A stretch of 61,253 nucleotides of DNA from contig CAKZVF010000129.1 in NCBI GenBank assembly GCA_937921995.1, positions 1 through 61,253 on the forward strand, given 5' to 3'. Positions within the stretch are counted from its first letter, which is position 1. Every line of letters begins with the position of its first letter. The stretch is from an uncultured Pirellulaceae bacterium. Lineage in GTDB: Bacteria > Planctomycetota > Planctomycetia > Pirellulales > Pirellulaceae. Below are positions 9,496-20,476 of this stretch, piece after piece. The position numbers were made by a program, and so were the translations under genes. Below the pieces are notes generated by a model. The model was not told the origin of the DNA, made no database searches, and saw nothing but the letters and a program-made list of their open reading frames with translations.

Positions 9496-12396
9496 CTAAG
9501 GGGAGGGCGTCGCGTATATCCGAAAGTTGCCTTTGCCACCACGGTGAAAAGGCATCATAAACTTTTCATCGGTCGAAAAGACCATCTCCGTCTGCTGATT
9601 GCTCCGCTGGCCGATGGGAAAATCAAAAATCTCTTTTCCACCGCGTAGACGATAAACGATTACCTTTTCTTCGGCAAACAGAAACGCGAGTTTTGAATTG
9701 GGTGAAAACGAAATGCTTTGCGCCCCCTTGGGCAAGTCGATGCTTAAATTAATTTCGCCGCGACTGGTCGTGGCAAGGTTCAGCTTACCGCGATCAAAGA
9801 AGGCCAAACGTTTTGCATCGGGCAAAATGGTAACGTTTCGAACACGAACTTCGCCTTTTTTGCGCTTTGCGTCGCCGCTTTTGTAATCCAGCGTTGCCAG
9901 TACGTCACCGGCTGCCAGTAGTAAGTCCGACCTTCGATCAACAACGACGCTCTCCACAGAAGATTCGACAGGCTTTCCGACGTAGATCGTTTTATTTGTT
10001 TCAAGCTCCGACAAATCCCAGACTCGCGTGTGGCCGGATTCTGTCACGCTGGCGACCAAAGAAGTTTCGGGAATCGGTGTGATGAATTTTACAGGATCAA
10101 TATGGCCAGTAACCCGCGTGAAGCTGCCAAGCTTTCCGTCAGCTTCAATCTCACCAACCTCGACCATGCCTGACGATCGCCCCAAAACCAATTGTTTGCC
10201 GATCGTGGTCATCGCGGTCACTTTATCTTTCCCCGAATCAAACCGCTCGTGCACCGTCGTTTCCGTTGTCCAGTCATAGACAACAGTTCGTCCCTTTACC
10301 GCGGCAATTAAAAACCCGGAGTCGTTTAAGCAAGCCGCCGAGACGTTTCCGTTGGTGACCTTCGCCGACGCGACAGCGACGATATCGGCATCATCTTTTG
10401 CGGGGACGTTAGGAGGGTAATTGCGTTTGGGCATCGCCAAGGGAGATTTTAGCTTCGGCGTCTCCACGGTGTTTACATCTTTGATTTTGTAGACCAAGAC
10501 ATACCCGCTGTCTCCGCAGGCCAGCAATCTTTTTCCGTCGAAGCTGACAGACACGCGATCGACAAATTTAAGTCGATCATCGCCGTAACGTTGGAGTAAC
10601 CGGCCACTGTGAAGTTCGAAATGCAAGACATCTCTGCCGCCGTCGTGGTAAAACGCGGATTCTCCATCAGGCGAAAATTCAATCCGCGCCTGATCGTCGA
10701 TGCGAATTGTCTTCGCCCACTGAGATCTTTTGCCGGCGACATCGATTGCACTGATTGTCTTTCCGTCCGAAACGATGGCACTTTCCCCCGAACGATCAAC
10801 CGCCAAGAGACGATACTGTTTGTCAAAACTAACCAGCTCGGACTTCGCCTGCCCCAGTTGGATCTGCCGAATACCGTCGGCACTGCCGATCTTAATCGCA
10901 TCGTCAATCAGTTGAAACGACGACAGGCGCTGTTCCGGCACCAGATCCGAAAGATTCATTTCAATCACCTGTTTCTCAAGATCCCAAACCGTCAGCCGAC
11001 CATCGGCCGAATAGACGACCAATTGTTTCGAGTCTTCGGAGATTCGCAGATGAATAATTTTGTCACGATGAATGTGTCGTAGTTTCCATGACTGGCTCAA
11101 CCGCCCCTGTTCGTCGACGCGATAGGCTTCAACAACACCAAGATCGTCCCCAAGCAGCACGTACCTTCCATCGGGCGAAGCGGCGATAGCGGTCACGGTC
11201 TGGGCAGGTTTTAGCGAGCGTTGGCCAAAAACGCTGCCGTCAGACGAAATACCCTTGATGAATTTACTTCCTGTGACGTAGCCATGCCCGCGCGGTGAAA
11301 ACGCGCCGACGGTGAACCCTGGAAAGGAAATTTGGTCAGCAGCCCCAATAGCAGCCGTTGCCAGTTCCTTTGGATCCACATTGGTATCAAAATCGACCTT
11401 CGGTAGCGGCGCTGCTTTCATCTTGCCGCGTCGGTTTGGGACACTTGCGTTGCGTCGCCGATCCCCAAATGCACCGCCGGCGTTACGCCCTTCGTTGAGC
11501 CCGCCTTCCCGTCGAGTGCCCGGTCTACCGCCTAACGCGACGCCGAGGTTGCCGTCTTGATCCTCTTTCGTTGTCAAACCAAACTGATCCACGTCGGCAA
11601 AACTCTTGCCCGCGGCAACCATCACAGCCGCACCATCGCCTTCGCCACCGTTGGCCTTGGCGATATGACTGGCCTCGAGCACAAACCCGCGTTCGGTCAG
11701 CCAATCACGTTCGGCTGGCGTCAATGGCTGCCCCAGCAACTGATATTCTTGCTTTGCAAAGTAGCCGGCAACCGCGATGACCGTGACTGCGGCAATCGTT
11801 GCCCACAAAAGATTCCGCCGCCGATTCTGCCGAGTCACAGCTTGGTAAATCGCGAGTTCTTCCTCGTCAAAATCTACGTTCTCGGGATCGGCGGCCGGCT
11901 GCGAACTCGCACGCGCCGAAGCAGTTTTTTCATTCTGCTGCTCGGCCGCTTCTTGCTTTTTCTTTTTCTTCTTCGCCCAAGCAAACTCTAATTCCTGTTC
12001 AATCAGATCAGGATCCGGATCGGTCGTTTCCACGACATCGTCTTCTCGATCGACGTTTTGGTTCTGCTTAGCAGCCTTAGCTGGAGTTTTCGCCTGAGCT
12101 GGATGGGGCGGTTGGGGCGCGGCAACTTTTTTGCGCGTTTTTTGAGGGCCTCGCTTGCCCCTTAGTTTTGATTTCTCCAAACCCGACGTCGGCGCGTTAA
12201 GCAACCCCTCAACGTCCAGCGAATCGAAGGGAGACGATAGGCTGCTACCACTTAACGTCGACGAATCCGCAACGCCAGATTCCACAAGGAACTGATGTTG
12301 GCAACGTTTGCAAACCACTTGCCGATTTTCAAACGACTTGGGAAGCCGATATTTTTTTTGGCATTGAGGGCAGTAGACGGGTGGTAATCTGGCCAT
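9496..12396 (-). CDS. Zinc-ribbon, transmembrane, WD40-repeat protein
   Basis: A 966-residue multidomain protein. Residues 8-38 form an MJ0042-type zinc finger (YCPQCQKKYRLP, then CKRCQHQF). Residues 60-180 are low complexity and rich in Lys, Gln and Ala, including a run of six lysines. One transmembrane helix lies at about 193-212 (LLWATIAAVTVIAVAGYF). The rest (about 350-960) is made of repeated beta-blade segments typical of WD40 propellers, for example ASPDGRYVLLGDD, FSPDGESAFYHDG and VTESGHTRVWDLS. The topology puts the zinc finger in the cytoplasm and the propeller outside that membrane. Proteins with this layout are frequent in planctomycetes; the role is unknown, but a scaffold is likely. 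Confidence 0.85.
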   Translation of the reverse strand: MARLPPVYCPQCQKKYRLPKSFENRQVVCKRCQHQFLVESGVADSSTLSGSSLSSPFDSLDVEGLLNAPTSGLEKSKLRGKRGPQKTRKKVAAPQPPHPAQAKTPAKAAKQNQNVDREDDVVETTDPDPDLIEQELEFAWAKKKKKKQEAAEQQNEKTASARASSQPAADPENVDFDEEELAIYQAVTRQNRRRNLLWATIAAVTVIAVAGYFAKQEYQLLGQPLTPAERDWLTERGFVLEASHIAKANGGEGDGAAVMVAAGKSFADVDQFGLTTKEDQDGNLGVALGGRPGTRREGGLNEGRNAGGAFGDRRRNASVPNRRGKMKAAPLPKVDFDTNVDPKELATAAIGAADQISFPGFTVGAFSPRGHGYVTGSKFIKGISSDGSVFGQRSLKPAQTVTAIAASPDGRYVLLGDDLGVVEAYRVDEQGRLSQSWKLRHIHRDKIIHLRISEDSKQLVVYSADGRLTVWDLEKQVIEMNLSDLVPEQRLSSFQLIDDAIKIGSADGIRQIQLGQAKSELVSFDKQYRLLAVDRSGESAIVSDGKTISAIDVAGKRSQWAKTIRIDDQARIEFSPDGESAFYHDGGRDVLHFELHSGRLLQRYGDDRLKFVDRVSVSFDGKRLLACGDSGYVLVYKIKDVNTVETPKLKSPLAMPKRNYPPNVPAKDDADIVAVASAKVTNGNVSAACLNDSGFLIAAVKGRTVVYDWTTETTVHERFDSGKDKVTAMTTIGKQLVLGRSSGMVEVGEIEADGKLGSFTRVTGHIDPVKFITPIPETSLVASVTESGHTRVWDLSELETNKTIYVGKPVESSVESVVVDRRSDLLLAAGDVLATLDYKSGDAKRKKGEVRVRNVTILPDAKRLAFFDRGKLNLATTSRGEINLSIDLPKGAQSISFSPNSKLAFLFAEEKVIVYRLRGGKEIFDFPIGQRSNQQTEMVFSTDEKFMMPFHRGGKGNFRIYATPSP

Positions 12397-12775
12397 GCTC
12401 TAATCGTAACGAATTTTTCTGCTTGCTAATGGATTGAACTTAAATTTTGCTTCCCAAACCGACGCTGCATTACTTGGAATTGACGATTGATGAAAAAATT
12501 CCGATCCGTTGGTTCGAAAAAATGGTTTTTCAAGGTCACTCAACAATCCAATTGCGGCGGCGAGCAGCATGTCACTGCGCGCGGCTTTGCCAACCACTTC
12601 ACAAAAACTCACAAACGGTGAATGTTGGCTTTTATAAAACGTGAGCGCACAAGATGGCCAAAACGTCCGCCCTGAGGTTCAGAGGACGATTCCAATAATT
12701 AGTCAAAATACAGCACACCGAAGTTAAAAGTTCGTGCAAATGCGTGTAAGATTGCCTTAAACCCAAATTGTTAAC
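12397..12775. promoter_or_regulatory. Divergent intergenic region
   Basis: A 379-bp gap between the minus-strand WD40 gene and the plus-strand DUF1553 gene, so it must contain promoters for both. Short frames inside it have no family features. I see no strong palindrome or clear promoter hexamers. Confidence 0.4.
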
Positions 12776-15700
12776 ATGTTGTCATTCACCGCATTTAGGC
12801 GTTTTAAGATATTTATGGGTAAAACATCCAATCCATTGCAGCTTTCGGCGCTGATCCTTTTCGCAACCGCATTCTTTTTTCCACACGATTGCTGGGGCGC
12901 GGAAAAGGTGGACTTTAATAGAGACGTGCGACCGATTTTATCGGACCGCTGCTTTGCGTGTCACGGTCCCGATGAAGAGACACGCGCCGCAGATCTTCGA
13001 TTCGATATCGAGGCTGAAGCCCAAGATTCGATTGAATCGGGTGAATTTATCGACCGCATCTTCAGCGACGATCCCGATTTGGTCATGCCAAAACCCGAAT
13101 CGCATTTGGATCTTTCGGAGCAGGAGAAAGAGACACTCAAGGTATGGGTCGAACAAGGTGCCCGATACGAGCAGCACTGGTCGTTCACGCCGTTGCCTGC
13201 TTCGGTCGCGGTTCCAGACGAGGATGACAAGGGGTGGTCGCGTCAGGATCTTGATCGGTTCGTGTTGCGGAGATTAAAGAAAGAGAACCTCTCTCCTTCC
13301 CAAGAAGCGCCACCCCTGCGTTGGCTGCGACGCGTCACGTTTGACATGACGGGTCTACCGCCTTCTTCTGACGAAATCAAAACGTTCGAGCAACAGCTGG
13401 CCGCTCCCGACGCCGATCGCGAAAAAATCTATGAGAACACTGTGCAGCGTCTGCTTGATTCGCAAAGCTACGGCCAACACATGGCGGTGGCTTGGCTGGA
13501 CGCCGCACGATACGCCGATTCATACGGCTACCAGTCGGACAAACTCAACACCCAATGGCCCTATCGCGACTGGGTGATTCAGTCCTTCAACCAAAACCAA
13601 CCCTACGACGAATTTCTAACGTGGCAGTTGGCCGGAGACCTCTTAGAAAACCCGACGACGGACCAGATACTGGCGACGGCTTTCAATCGAATTCATCGTT
13701 TGAACAACGAAGGCGGCGCCGTTTTCGAGGAATGGCGAATCGAAAACGTGGCTGACCGCGTTCACACCTACGGGTCGGCCGTTTTGGGTTTGACGTTTGA
13801 ATGTTGTCGCTGTCACGATCACAAATACGATCCAATCAGTGCCCGCGATTACTATTCGATGTCAGCATTTTTTAATTCGATCGACGAAAATGGTCTGTAC
13901 GACCGAACCGAGAAGGTCCCGTCGCCAACGGTGCTGCTGCCCAGCGAAGAACAAAAGAAAGAGCTGGAGCAAAATCGGATTGCCATTGAAAAGGCACGAC
14001 AACAGTTAGAAGAAACTCACAAAACGGTCTCCGAAAAATTTGATGCCGGCGCCTATCAGGATCAGCTCGATAGTGCCGACGTCAAAAGCATATTGGCTGA
14101 CGAGATCTACCGCGTCGACCTTGATGTTCCCTATAACGACTCCTTCAAGGAGACCTTTAAACCATCCACCAACGACAGAAACTGGACGACTTGGCCCGAT
14201 CTAGTTGACGCCGAAGATGTGCCTTTCCCGCGTCCTCTGGTCACCGAAGACAAAGAACCGCCTCGCAAAGCCCTGCCGCTCGATGGCGAACGGGGTTTCA
14301 CGACGAAGAAAGTCACCCCCTTTGACCGTTGGACGCCATTCTCGACCGTCATCACCTTCCGCGAAACCAAACGCGTTCCCCTTCGCAGCGTGATCGCTCA
14401 CCACACGCGCGGCACCGATGCGGGATACAACGGCTGGGACCTGACGATCGAAGACGGATACCTCGAATCGCGTTTGTATCGTGTTTGGCCCGGCAACGGC
14501 ATGGGGGTCCGCACCGTCGAACCGATTCCGGTCGATCAGTGGCATCTGTTAGTGGCAACGTACGACGGATTCGACCGAGCCCGCGGTCTCAAGATTTTCC
14601 TCAACGGAGAAGAACTTCTCACCGAAGTCATCCGGGACGCGCGTGTCAAAAGCGCTAACGTGTTGGTAGACCATGGAGGCGAATTTGTCATCGGACAGCG
14701 TTTCCGCGATCGTGGATTGGCCGGCGGATTAGTGGCCGATGTACGGGTTTACGAACGCACTTTGACGATGCCGGAGATTCAACATCTTACCACGGGCGAA
14801 CCGGTTAAAGCGGACGCTTCGTTTGTCGCCTCAGTCATTGATCAGGACGCCATCGCAGCATCCAGAAAGCTGAACGATGCCGTGAGAGCCTTCGTCGACA
14901 CCCAAGAGAAAATGAACGAAGTGCCGATCATGTTGGAGACCGAAATTGCGCGTCCGGCTCATGTGCTGTCGCGCGGAGAATATGATGCCGAAACTTCCGC
15001 GGATACGTTGGTCAGCCGATCCACGCCCAAGCACATTGGGCCTCCTTTGTCGGACCGCCAAAAAGCAGACAGGCTCACCCTCGCGCGGTGGACAACCGAC
15101 CCTAACCACCCGCTCACCGCGCGCGTGATCACCAATCGCCTGTGGATGAACTTTTTTGGCAACGGTCTGGTGCGGACTCCCGAGAACTTTGGTCTGCAAG
15201 GCGATCTTCCGACCCATCCCGAACTACTCGACTTCCTTTCCAGGGAGTTCATCAACGACGGCTGGAACGTCAAAATTTTCTGTAAACGCATCGCGCTATC
15301 GGCGACCTATCGCCAGCAGTCCGCAACAACGCCGGAGAAACTGGCAGCAGATCCCGAGAACCAGTTGCTGGGACGAGGCCCCGCGTATCGTTTATCGGCG
15401 GAACAGATTCGTGACCTCGTCCTGTCGGCGTCGGGCTTATTGGATCCGGCAAATGGAGGTCCACCGGTGTCGCCCTATCAACCTGGTGAGGATCTTTGGA
15501 AAGAATCGAATTCCATGTCACCGGCCTATAAGCAATCTGTCGGCGAAGCGCTTTACCGAAGGTCCATTTTCTCCGTTTGGAAACGGACCGCTCCGCTACC
15601 GAACATGATGGCATTTGACACCTCCAGTCGCGAGGTTTGCACGATCGCCCGATCGCGCACCAATACGCCGCTGCAAGCTTTGGTGTTGCTTAACGACGTG

Positions 15701-16006
15701 CAATTCATCGAAGCCGCGCGGAAATTGGCCGAAGAAATCCACTCTATCGAAGACCAGCAAACGCGACTTGACGAAGCGTTTGTTCGTCTGACGGGGACCC
15801 ATCTCGAACCCGCTGAAGCGCAGATTTTGTCAAAGCTGTACGAGGACGAACTGGAATATTTCACCGCCAACGAAGACGATGCCAAAACCTTCCTTGCGAT
15901 CGGATCCTCACAATCCGCGGACAGCGTTCCGGTGCCCGAATTGGCCGCGCTAACCACCGTTTGCCAAGCGATCTTAAATTTGGACTCCACCGTTACGAAG
16001 CGTTAA
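12776..16006 (+). CDS. Planctomycete cytochrome-like DUF1549/DUF1553 protein with LamG-like domain
   Basis: A secreted protein of 1076 residues. A signal peptide ends at about residue 41 (HDCWGA); the alternative start at 12,815 would give a cleaner one. Next comes a haem-c type motif, CFACHGPD, at about residue 60, then the DUF1549 region (WLRRVTFDMTGLPPSSDEI), a coiled stretch at about 390-430, a concanavalin/LamG-like beta domain at about 530-680 (WTPFSTVITF onwards), and the DUF1553 region (NRLWMNFFGNGLVRTPENFG). These families (PSCyt1/PSD1) are strongly expanded in Planctomycetes and nearly always pair with DUF1501, as here, 30 bp downstream. A role in polysaccharide use or electron transfer has been suggested, but not shown for this protein. 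Confidence 0.9.
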   Translation: MLSFTAFRRFKIFMGKTSNPLQLSALILFATAFFFPHDCWGAEKVDFNRDVRPILSDRCFACHGPDEETRAADLRFDIEAEAQDSIESGEFIDRIFSDDPDLVMPKPESHLDLSEQEKETLKVWVEQGARYEQHWSFTPLPASVAVPDEDDKGWSRQDLDRFVLRRLKKENLSPSQEAPPLRWLRRVTFDMTGLPPSSDEIKTFEQQLAAPDADREKIYENTVQRLLDSQSYGQHMAVAWLDAARYADSYGYQSDKLNTQWPYRDWVIQSFNQNQPYDEFLTWQLAGDLLENPTTDQILATAFNRIHRLNNEGGAVFEEWRIENVADRVHTYGSAVLGLTFECCRCHDHKYDPISARDYYSMSAFFNSIDENGLYDRTEKVPSPTVLLPSEEQKKELEQNRIAIEKARQQLEETHKTVSEKFDAGAYQDQLDSADVKSILADEIYRVDLDVPYNDSFKETFKPSTNDRNWTTWPDLVDAEDVPFPRPLVTEDKEPPRKALPLDGERGFTTKKVTPFDRWTPFSTVITFRETKRVPLRSVIAHHTRGTDAGYNGWDLTIEDGYLESRLYRVWPGNGMGVRTVEPIPVDQWHLLVATYDGFDRARGLKIFLNGEELLTEVIRDARVKSANVLVDHGGEFVIGQRFRDRGLAGGLVADVRVYERTLTMPEIQHLTTGEPVKADASFVASVIDQDAIAASRKLNDAVRAFVDTQEKMNEVPIMLETEIARPAHVLSRGEYDAETSADTLVSRSTPKHIGPPLSDRQKADRLTLARWTTDPNHPLTARVITNRLWMNFFGNGLVRTPENFGLQGDLPTHPELLDFLSREFINDGWNVKIFCKRIALSATYRQQSATTPEKLAADPENQLLGRGPAYRLSAEQIRDLVLSASGLLDPANGGPPVSPYQPGEDLWKESNSMSPAYKQSVGEALYRRSIFSVWKRTAPLPNMMAFDTSSREVCTIARSRTNTPLQALVLLNDVQFIEAARKLAEEIHSIEDQQTRLDEAFVRLTGTHLEPAEAQILSKLYEDELEYFTANEDDAKTFLAIGSSQSADSVPVPELAALTTVCQAILNLDSTVTKR

Positions 16007-16036
16007 AAAGCCCCAACCATCCATCAAGCAAAAATC

Positions 16037-17482
16037 ATGACCGATCCCTTCAATCAACTTCTCAGCACCAACCGCCGGCACTTTCTGCGGAACAGTTCCG
16101 CCGGCGTCGGCGCGATGGCATTGGCGTCGTTGCTGGGAAGGACGTCAAAGGCTGACCAGAAATCAACGCCGTCGATACAAAACGGTCTGCCGCATTTCGC
16201 CCCTAAGGCAAAACGCGTGATCTATCTTTTCCAATCCGGAGGTCCGGCTCAGCAAGATCTGTTCGACTACAAACCGTTGTTGAACAAAATGCATGGAAAA
16301 GACTTACCGGCCAAAATTCGTGGCGAACAGCGTTTAACGGGCATGTCTGCCCACCAATCCAGCCTTCCCCTGGCAGGATCGAAGTACAAGTTCAATCAGT
16401 ACGGGGAATCTGGGGCGTGGCTAAGTGAACTGCTTCCTCACCACCAAAAGATCGTCGATGATGTGTGCTTCATCCGTTCGCTGCACACCGAAGCGATCAA
16501 CCATGATCCCGCCATCACGATGTTCCAAACCGGTTCGCAGATCGCCGGTCGCCCTTCGTTCGGCTCATGGCTTTCTTACGGATTGGGTTCTGAGAATTCC
16601 GAACTTCCGGCTTTCATCGTGTTGGCGACTTCCGGCAAATCGGGCCAGCCCCTGTACTCACGTCTGTGGGGTTCGGGTTTCCTCGATTCAAGATACCAAG
16701 GCGTCAGATTCCGCTCCGGCAAAGACGCCGTGTTCTACCTGTCCAACCCCGATGGCGTTTGTCAGTCTCGCCGACGGGCGCAACTTGACAGCATCGCCGA
16801 TTTGAACCGGTTACAACTGAAACGTGAACTCGATCCCGAAATCGAATCACGAATCGCTCAGTACGAAATGGCATTCAGCATGCAGACCAGCGTGCCCGAG
16901 GTCACCGATCTTTCGGACGAACCGGATTCCACGTTCGAACTGTACGGCGAAGATGCTCGGATCCCCGGCACGTTTGCCGCGAACTGTTTAATGGCGCGTC
17001 GCATGGCACAACGGGGCGTGCGTTTTGTGCAGCTCTACCATCAGGGCTGGGACCAACATAACAATCTTCCCAAGGGTATCACCACCCAAGCCAAAGAAAC
17101 CGATCAAGCATCCGCGGCGTTGATTCAGGATTTGAAGCAGCGCGGCATGCTGGATGATACGCTGGTGATTTGGGGTGGCGAGTTTGGACGAACGTCATAC
17201 TGCCAAGGCGTCATGACGGCCGACAACTATGGCCGCGACCATCACCCACGCTGTTTCACTTCATGGGTGGCCGGTGGCGGCGTCAAACCGGGCATCACGA
17301 TCGGCAAGACCGATGACTTTGGATACAACAACGTGGAAGATCCTGTCCATGTTCACGATTTCAACGCGACGATGCTGCATTTATTGGGCATCGACCATGA
17401 ACAGTTAACCTACAAATACCAAGGTCGCCGTTTTCGATTGACGGACGTTCATGGAAATGTCGTCGACAAAATCTTGGCCTAA
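16037..17482 (+). CDS. DUF1501 Tat-exported protein
   Basis: A 481-residue protein with a twin-arginine signal ([18 protein letters not shown], residues 12-29) ending near LGRTSKA, so it is exported folded, perhaps with a metal. The DUF1501 family belongs to the sulfatase/alkaline-phosphatase-like fold. Visible family features are [29 protein letters not shown] and [15 protein letters not shown] near the C-terminus. It is the second gene of an operon with the DUF1553 protein, which fits the two acting together in the periplasm. Substrate unknown. Confidence 0.92.
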   Translation: MTDPFNQLLSTNRRHFLRNSSAGVGAMALASLLGRTSKADQKSTPSIQNGLPHFAPKAKRVIYLFQSGGPAQQDLFDYKPLLNKMHGKDLPAKIRGEQRLTGMSAHQSSLPLAGSKYKFNQYGESGAWLSELLPHHQKIVDDVCFIRSLHTEAINHDPAITMFQTGSQIAGRPSFGSWLSYGLGSENSELPAFIVLATSGKSGQPLYSRLWGSGFLDSRYQGVRFRSGKDAVFYLSNPDGVCQSRRRAQLDSIADLNRLQLKRELDPEIESRIAQYEMAFSMQTSVPEVTDLSDEPDSTFELYGEDARIPGTFAANCLMARRMAQRGVRFVQLYHQGWDQHNNLPKGITTQAKETDQASAALIQDLKQRGMLDDTLVIWGGEFGRTSYCQGVMTADNYGRDHHPRCFTSWVAGGGVKPGITIGKTDDFGYNNVEDPVHVHDFNATMLHLLGIDHEQLTYKYQGRRFRLTDVHGNVVDKILA

Positions 17483-17704
17483 ACGTTGATCCGCTCTTTG
17501 ATCTTCTCTTTGATCTCATTGGATCCAAACAATTTTGGCCAAACATAGGCCAATCCAAGCGACGACTGGCTTTCTAGCTTGTCCAACGTAAGAGTTAACT
17601 ACAGCAGTTAACGATAGACAATCATTGCGGGAAATAAGTTGTGGAGGCGAAGTTCCGTTTTAAGTTCGGTCGTTGCCAATACGCCCAACCTAACCAGCGA
17701 CTCC

Positions 17705-18082
17705 ATGAAGAATCCCCACAATCAAAAATACAGCAGCCTCCGCTGGATCATGCTCAGCCAACTTCTGTTGGCGCTGTATTTGGCATTCTTCCATACCGCG
17801 TTAGGCAAATCTCCAACCGAGATCATTTGGATTGGATTGTTTTTTTCCGCGCTGGCCACCGGAATCGTCGTTTTGTGCCGCAACGTTTTCTTTAACCGGT
17901 TCGAGTTTTGGATTCATCTGGTGATCGGTTTGGACATCTTCTGCGAAGGCTTCGTTCCGTATCACGAATCGTTGGGATTCTATTATTGTGCCTTCGGATT
18001 TTGGTCCGTGTTTTGGATCTATCACGGATTCCTGTTGTGTTGGCAGAGGCCACAAACAGTCTTGGCCGCAACGGGAGTTTGA
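17705..18082 (+). CDS. Small integral membrane protein
   Basis: A 125-residue protein started at the ATG at 17,705; the longer frame back to 17,639 adds a segment without coding character. Four hydrophobic segments (about residues 13-34, 39-58, 68-86 and 90-112) are separated by short charged loops. No family is recognised. It converges with the sigma-54 activator gene, the two ends being 4 bp apart. Function unknown. Confidence 0.6.
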   Translation: MKNPHNQKYSSLRWIMLSQLLLALYLAFFHTALGKSPTEIIWIGLFFSALATGIVVLCRNVFFNRFEFWIHLVIGLDIFCEGFVPYHESLGFYYCAFGFWSVFWIYHGFLLCWQRPQTVLAATGV

Positions 18083-18086
18083 GCGG

Positions 18087-20159
18087 TTAAACGCTGCGGA
18101 TGATTTCAAACTTTTTGATCTTGCGATCCAAAGTTGATCTTTCAATGCCAAGGATTTTCGCCGATTGGCTTTTGTTCCAATTGTTTGAATGCAGCGTTGC
18201 TTCGATATGGCGGCGTTCGACCTCTTCCAAGGTCTGCGCGTGGTAGGGTTCGACGATGGTTCCGAAATCGAATTGAGATTCAGTGTTCGTCGTCAGTTTT
18301 GTCAGCATCAGTTCGTCCAACTCAATGACCGGACCGCTGGCCAAAACGACCGCGCGTTCGATCACATTCTTCAGTTCGCGTACGTTACCCGGCCAACGAT
18401 AGCGTTTCAATTGCTGGAGCGCCTGCGGCGAAAACCCTTCAATCTTGCGTCCGGTTTCTGCCTTAAACTTCTGCAGAAAGTGTTCGGACAACGGCAGGAT
18501 ATCTCCGGGGCGATTCCGCAGCGGCGGCACGTCGATTTGAACAACGTGCAGCCGGAAAAACAGGTCCTTACGAAACGTGCCTTTTCTTACGCTCTCTTCC
18601 AAGTCACGATTGGTGGCCGCGATCACGCGCACGTTGACTTGAATCGCCCGACTTCCGCCCACACGCTCAAAGGGATGTCCCTCCAACACCCGCAGGAACT
18701 TCGCCTGAATCGACGGGCTCATTTCACCGATCTCATCTAGCATCAAAGTGCCTTTGTCGGCCGCCTCAAATTTCCCTGCCTTGCGTTCGGTCGCGCCCGT
18801 AAAAGCGCCACGTTCATGCCCAAAGAGTTCACTTTCGAGCAGCGTTTCGGATAGCGCCGCACAGTTGATGCAAACAAACGGGCCAGATTTTCGGTCGCTG
18901 GAGAAGTGCACCGCTCGCGCGACCAGTTCCTTGCCCACGCCGCTTTCACCACGCACTAAAACCGTCGCCCGACTGGGAGCTGCTTTTTCGATCTGTTGGT
19001 GCACCCGAAGCATCGCCTCACTGGAGCCCACGATTTCGCTTTCGACGCTCAGTTGACTGCGCAGGAAATCAATCTCATTCTTGGTCTTCGAAAGATCCTC
19101 GACCAGCTTTTGTTCGCGCTGCCGCGTGCGAAGGCCCACCGCAATCGTTTCGGCAACCGCCAACGTGAACTCGAGGTCTTCCGGGCTTAATACCTTTTGC
19201 GTGGTCGAGTAAAGATGGACCAATCCGATGCTACGGTTGTTCAGTCGAATCGGGGCACAGATAACACTGGTCGCGTGAATGGTACCGTCGGCATCTCGCA
19301 GTCCCAGAGCACTGTCGTCCTGCACGTCGCGGGCGAGCACGGCTTCGCCATTTCGCAGCGCCGTTTCGGCCAAAAATTTCGACACGCGTTGATACTCGGG
19401 GCGCTCGGTGCTGCACCATGCCAGAATTTCTAACTTCTCCGGATCAACGGTGGTGCGGCGGTTGCGTGGGATCAGCATCACCGCGCCCGCGTCGACCTTG
19501 GTTTCCTTTATCAGGCTGTCCATTGCCGTTTTGGCGATGCCGCGCTGCGTCGTTTCGTTTGCCAGCGAAAACGCCAGTCGGCAAATCTTGGCCGCCTCCA
19601 TCCCCGGGCCGGAATCGATTTGTGATTCATCATCGAATTCGTCGTCCGACTGATTGTAGCGCGTTCGTTGGCGGCGATGGGTGATCGTCTGCGGTTCGGT
19701 GACCTCGGCCGCATTTGGATTGCCGCCGCCTGGGGTGTTATCGACTTCCAGCCCAATCATCGTTTCAGCGGCGACGTCGGGATTGCCCGAGAGAAGTTTC
19801 TTCTTGCCTTTGGCGTTTTTGGCGACAGCCAGGTCTTCCACGAAGGTCATCTGCGTTCCCGCGATCGAGACGATGTCCTCGGGCACTAATTTGTGATCGC
19901 CAGTCAATCGTTCTTCGCCGATCGCGGTGCCGTTGCGGCTGCCTAGGTCGCGCACGAACCAATCGCCCTCGGAGTGAAAGACTTCGGCATGCTGCCGGCT
20001 GGCTTGGTCTTCGCGGATGACGATCATGCTGGTAGGCGAACGCCCAATGGTGACGGTCCTGCCGGGGATCAAGCGAAACACATCAGACCACTTCTTCCCG
20101 TCACGAATCACCAAATAGGCTTCGCCCGGATTGGTAGATTGTTTTCCATTTTTGACCAT
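18087..20159 (-). CDS. Sigma-54-dependent activator with FHA and GAF sensor domains
   Basis: A 690-residue transcription activator. The N-terminal FHA domain (about residues 25-110) has the core residues [13 protein letters not shown] and DLGSRNG, and so should bind phosphothreonine peptides. A GAF domain follows (about 195-345), then a sigma-54 AAA+ domain with Walker A GESGVGKE (404-411), the sigma-54 contact loop GAFTGA (451-456) and Walker [12 protein letters not shown] Fis-type helix-turn-helix closes the protein ([18 protein letters not shown]). There is no response-regulator receiver, so input is probably Ser/Thr phosphorylation plus a small ligand rather than a histidine kinase. The 7-bp inverted repeat at 20,217-20,233 in its promoter region could be its own operator. 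Confidence 0.93.
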   Translation of the reverse strand: MVKNGKQSTNPGEAYLVIRDGKKWSDVFRLIPGRTVTIGRSPTSMIVIREDQASRQHAEVFHSEGDWFVRDLGSRNGTAIGEERLTGDHKLVPEDIVSIAGTQMTFVEDLAVAKNAKGKKKLLSGNPDVAAETMIGLEVDNTPGGGNPNAAEVTEPQTITHRRQRTRYNQSDDEFDDESQIDSGPGMEAAKICRLAFSLANETTQRGIAKTAMDSLIKETKVDAGAVMLIPRNRRTTVDPEKLEILAWCSTERPEYQRVSKFLAETALRNGEAVLARDVQDDSALGLRDADGTIHATSVICAPIRLNNRSIGLVHLYSTTQKVLSPEDLEFTLAVAETIAVGLRTRQREQKLVEDLSKTKNEIDFLRSQLSVESEIVGSSEAMLRVHQQIEKAAPSRATVLVRGESGVGKELVARAVHFSSDRKSGPFVCINCAALSETLLESELFGHERGAFTGATERKAGKFEAADKGTLMLDEIGEMSPSIQAKFLRVLEGHPFERVGGSRAIQVNVRVIAATNRDLEESVRKGTFRKDLFFRLHVVQIDVPPLRNRPGDILPLSEHFLQKFKAETGRKIEGFSPQALQQLKRYRWPGNVRELKNVIERAVVLASGPVIELDELMLTKLTTNTESQFDFGTIVEPYHAQTLEEVERRHIEATLHSNNWNKSQSAKILGIERSTLDRKIKKFEIIRSV

Positions 20160-20476
20160 GAAGACCGATTGTTTCGAAGATTCTGAATATTTGTGAATTT
20201 ACCGCTTCGTCGGGGCTCGATCATGGATCGAGTGCGACATTTTACGGATGTTTTTCCCGATTTTCTTGCCTAAATAAGACGTAGCAGTTAATCTAACTGG
20301 GATAGGGGCAGCAATACATCCAACTATATTACCGAATCCGAAAGGACTTGCACCAGCCTTCGCGAATTTTCGCCAAAGGGAAGAGAAAACGACCTCTTCG
20401 GTTCGATAATAAATGCATGCGTCGATCACTTCACTTATCGACACAGCGACGGGATTCAACTTCAGGAGTTTAAATC
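20160..20476. promoter_or_regulatory. Divergent promoter region with inverted repeat and a clear ribosome site
   Basis: A 317-bp gap between the minus-strand sigma-54 activator and the plus-strand DUF1598-like gene. It contains a perfect 7-bp inverted repeat, CTCGATC-ATG-GATCGAG, at 20,217-20,233, and a strong ribosome binding site AGGAG at 20,464-20,468, eight bases before the ATG at 20,477. No gene is supported here; the minus-strand frame at 20,199-20,459 lacks family features. Confidence 0.45.

Noticed and set aside
20199..20459. 86-residue minus-strand frame between the sigma-54 activator and the DUF1598-like gene
   Set aside because: Lies in a divergent promoter region and has no ribosome site or motif.
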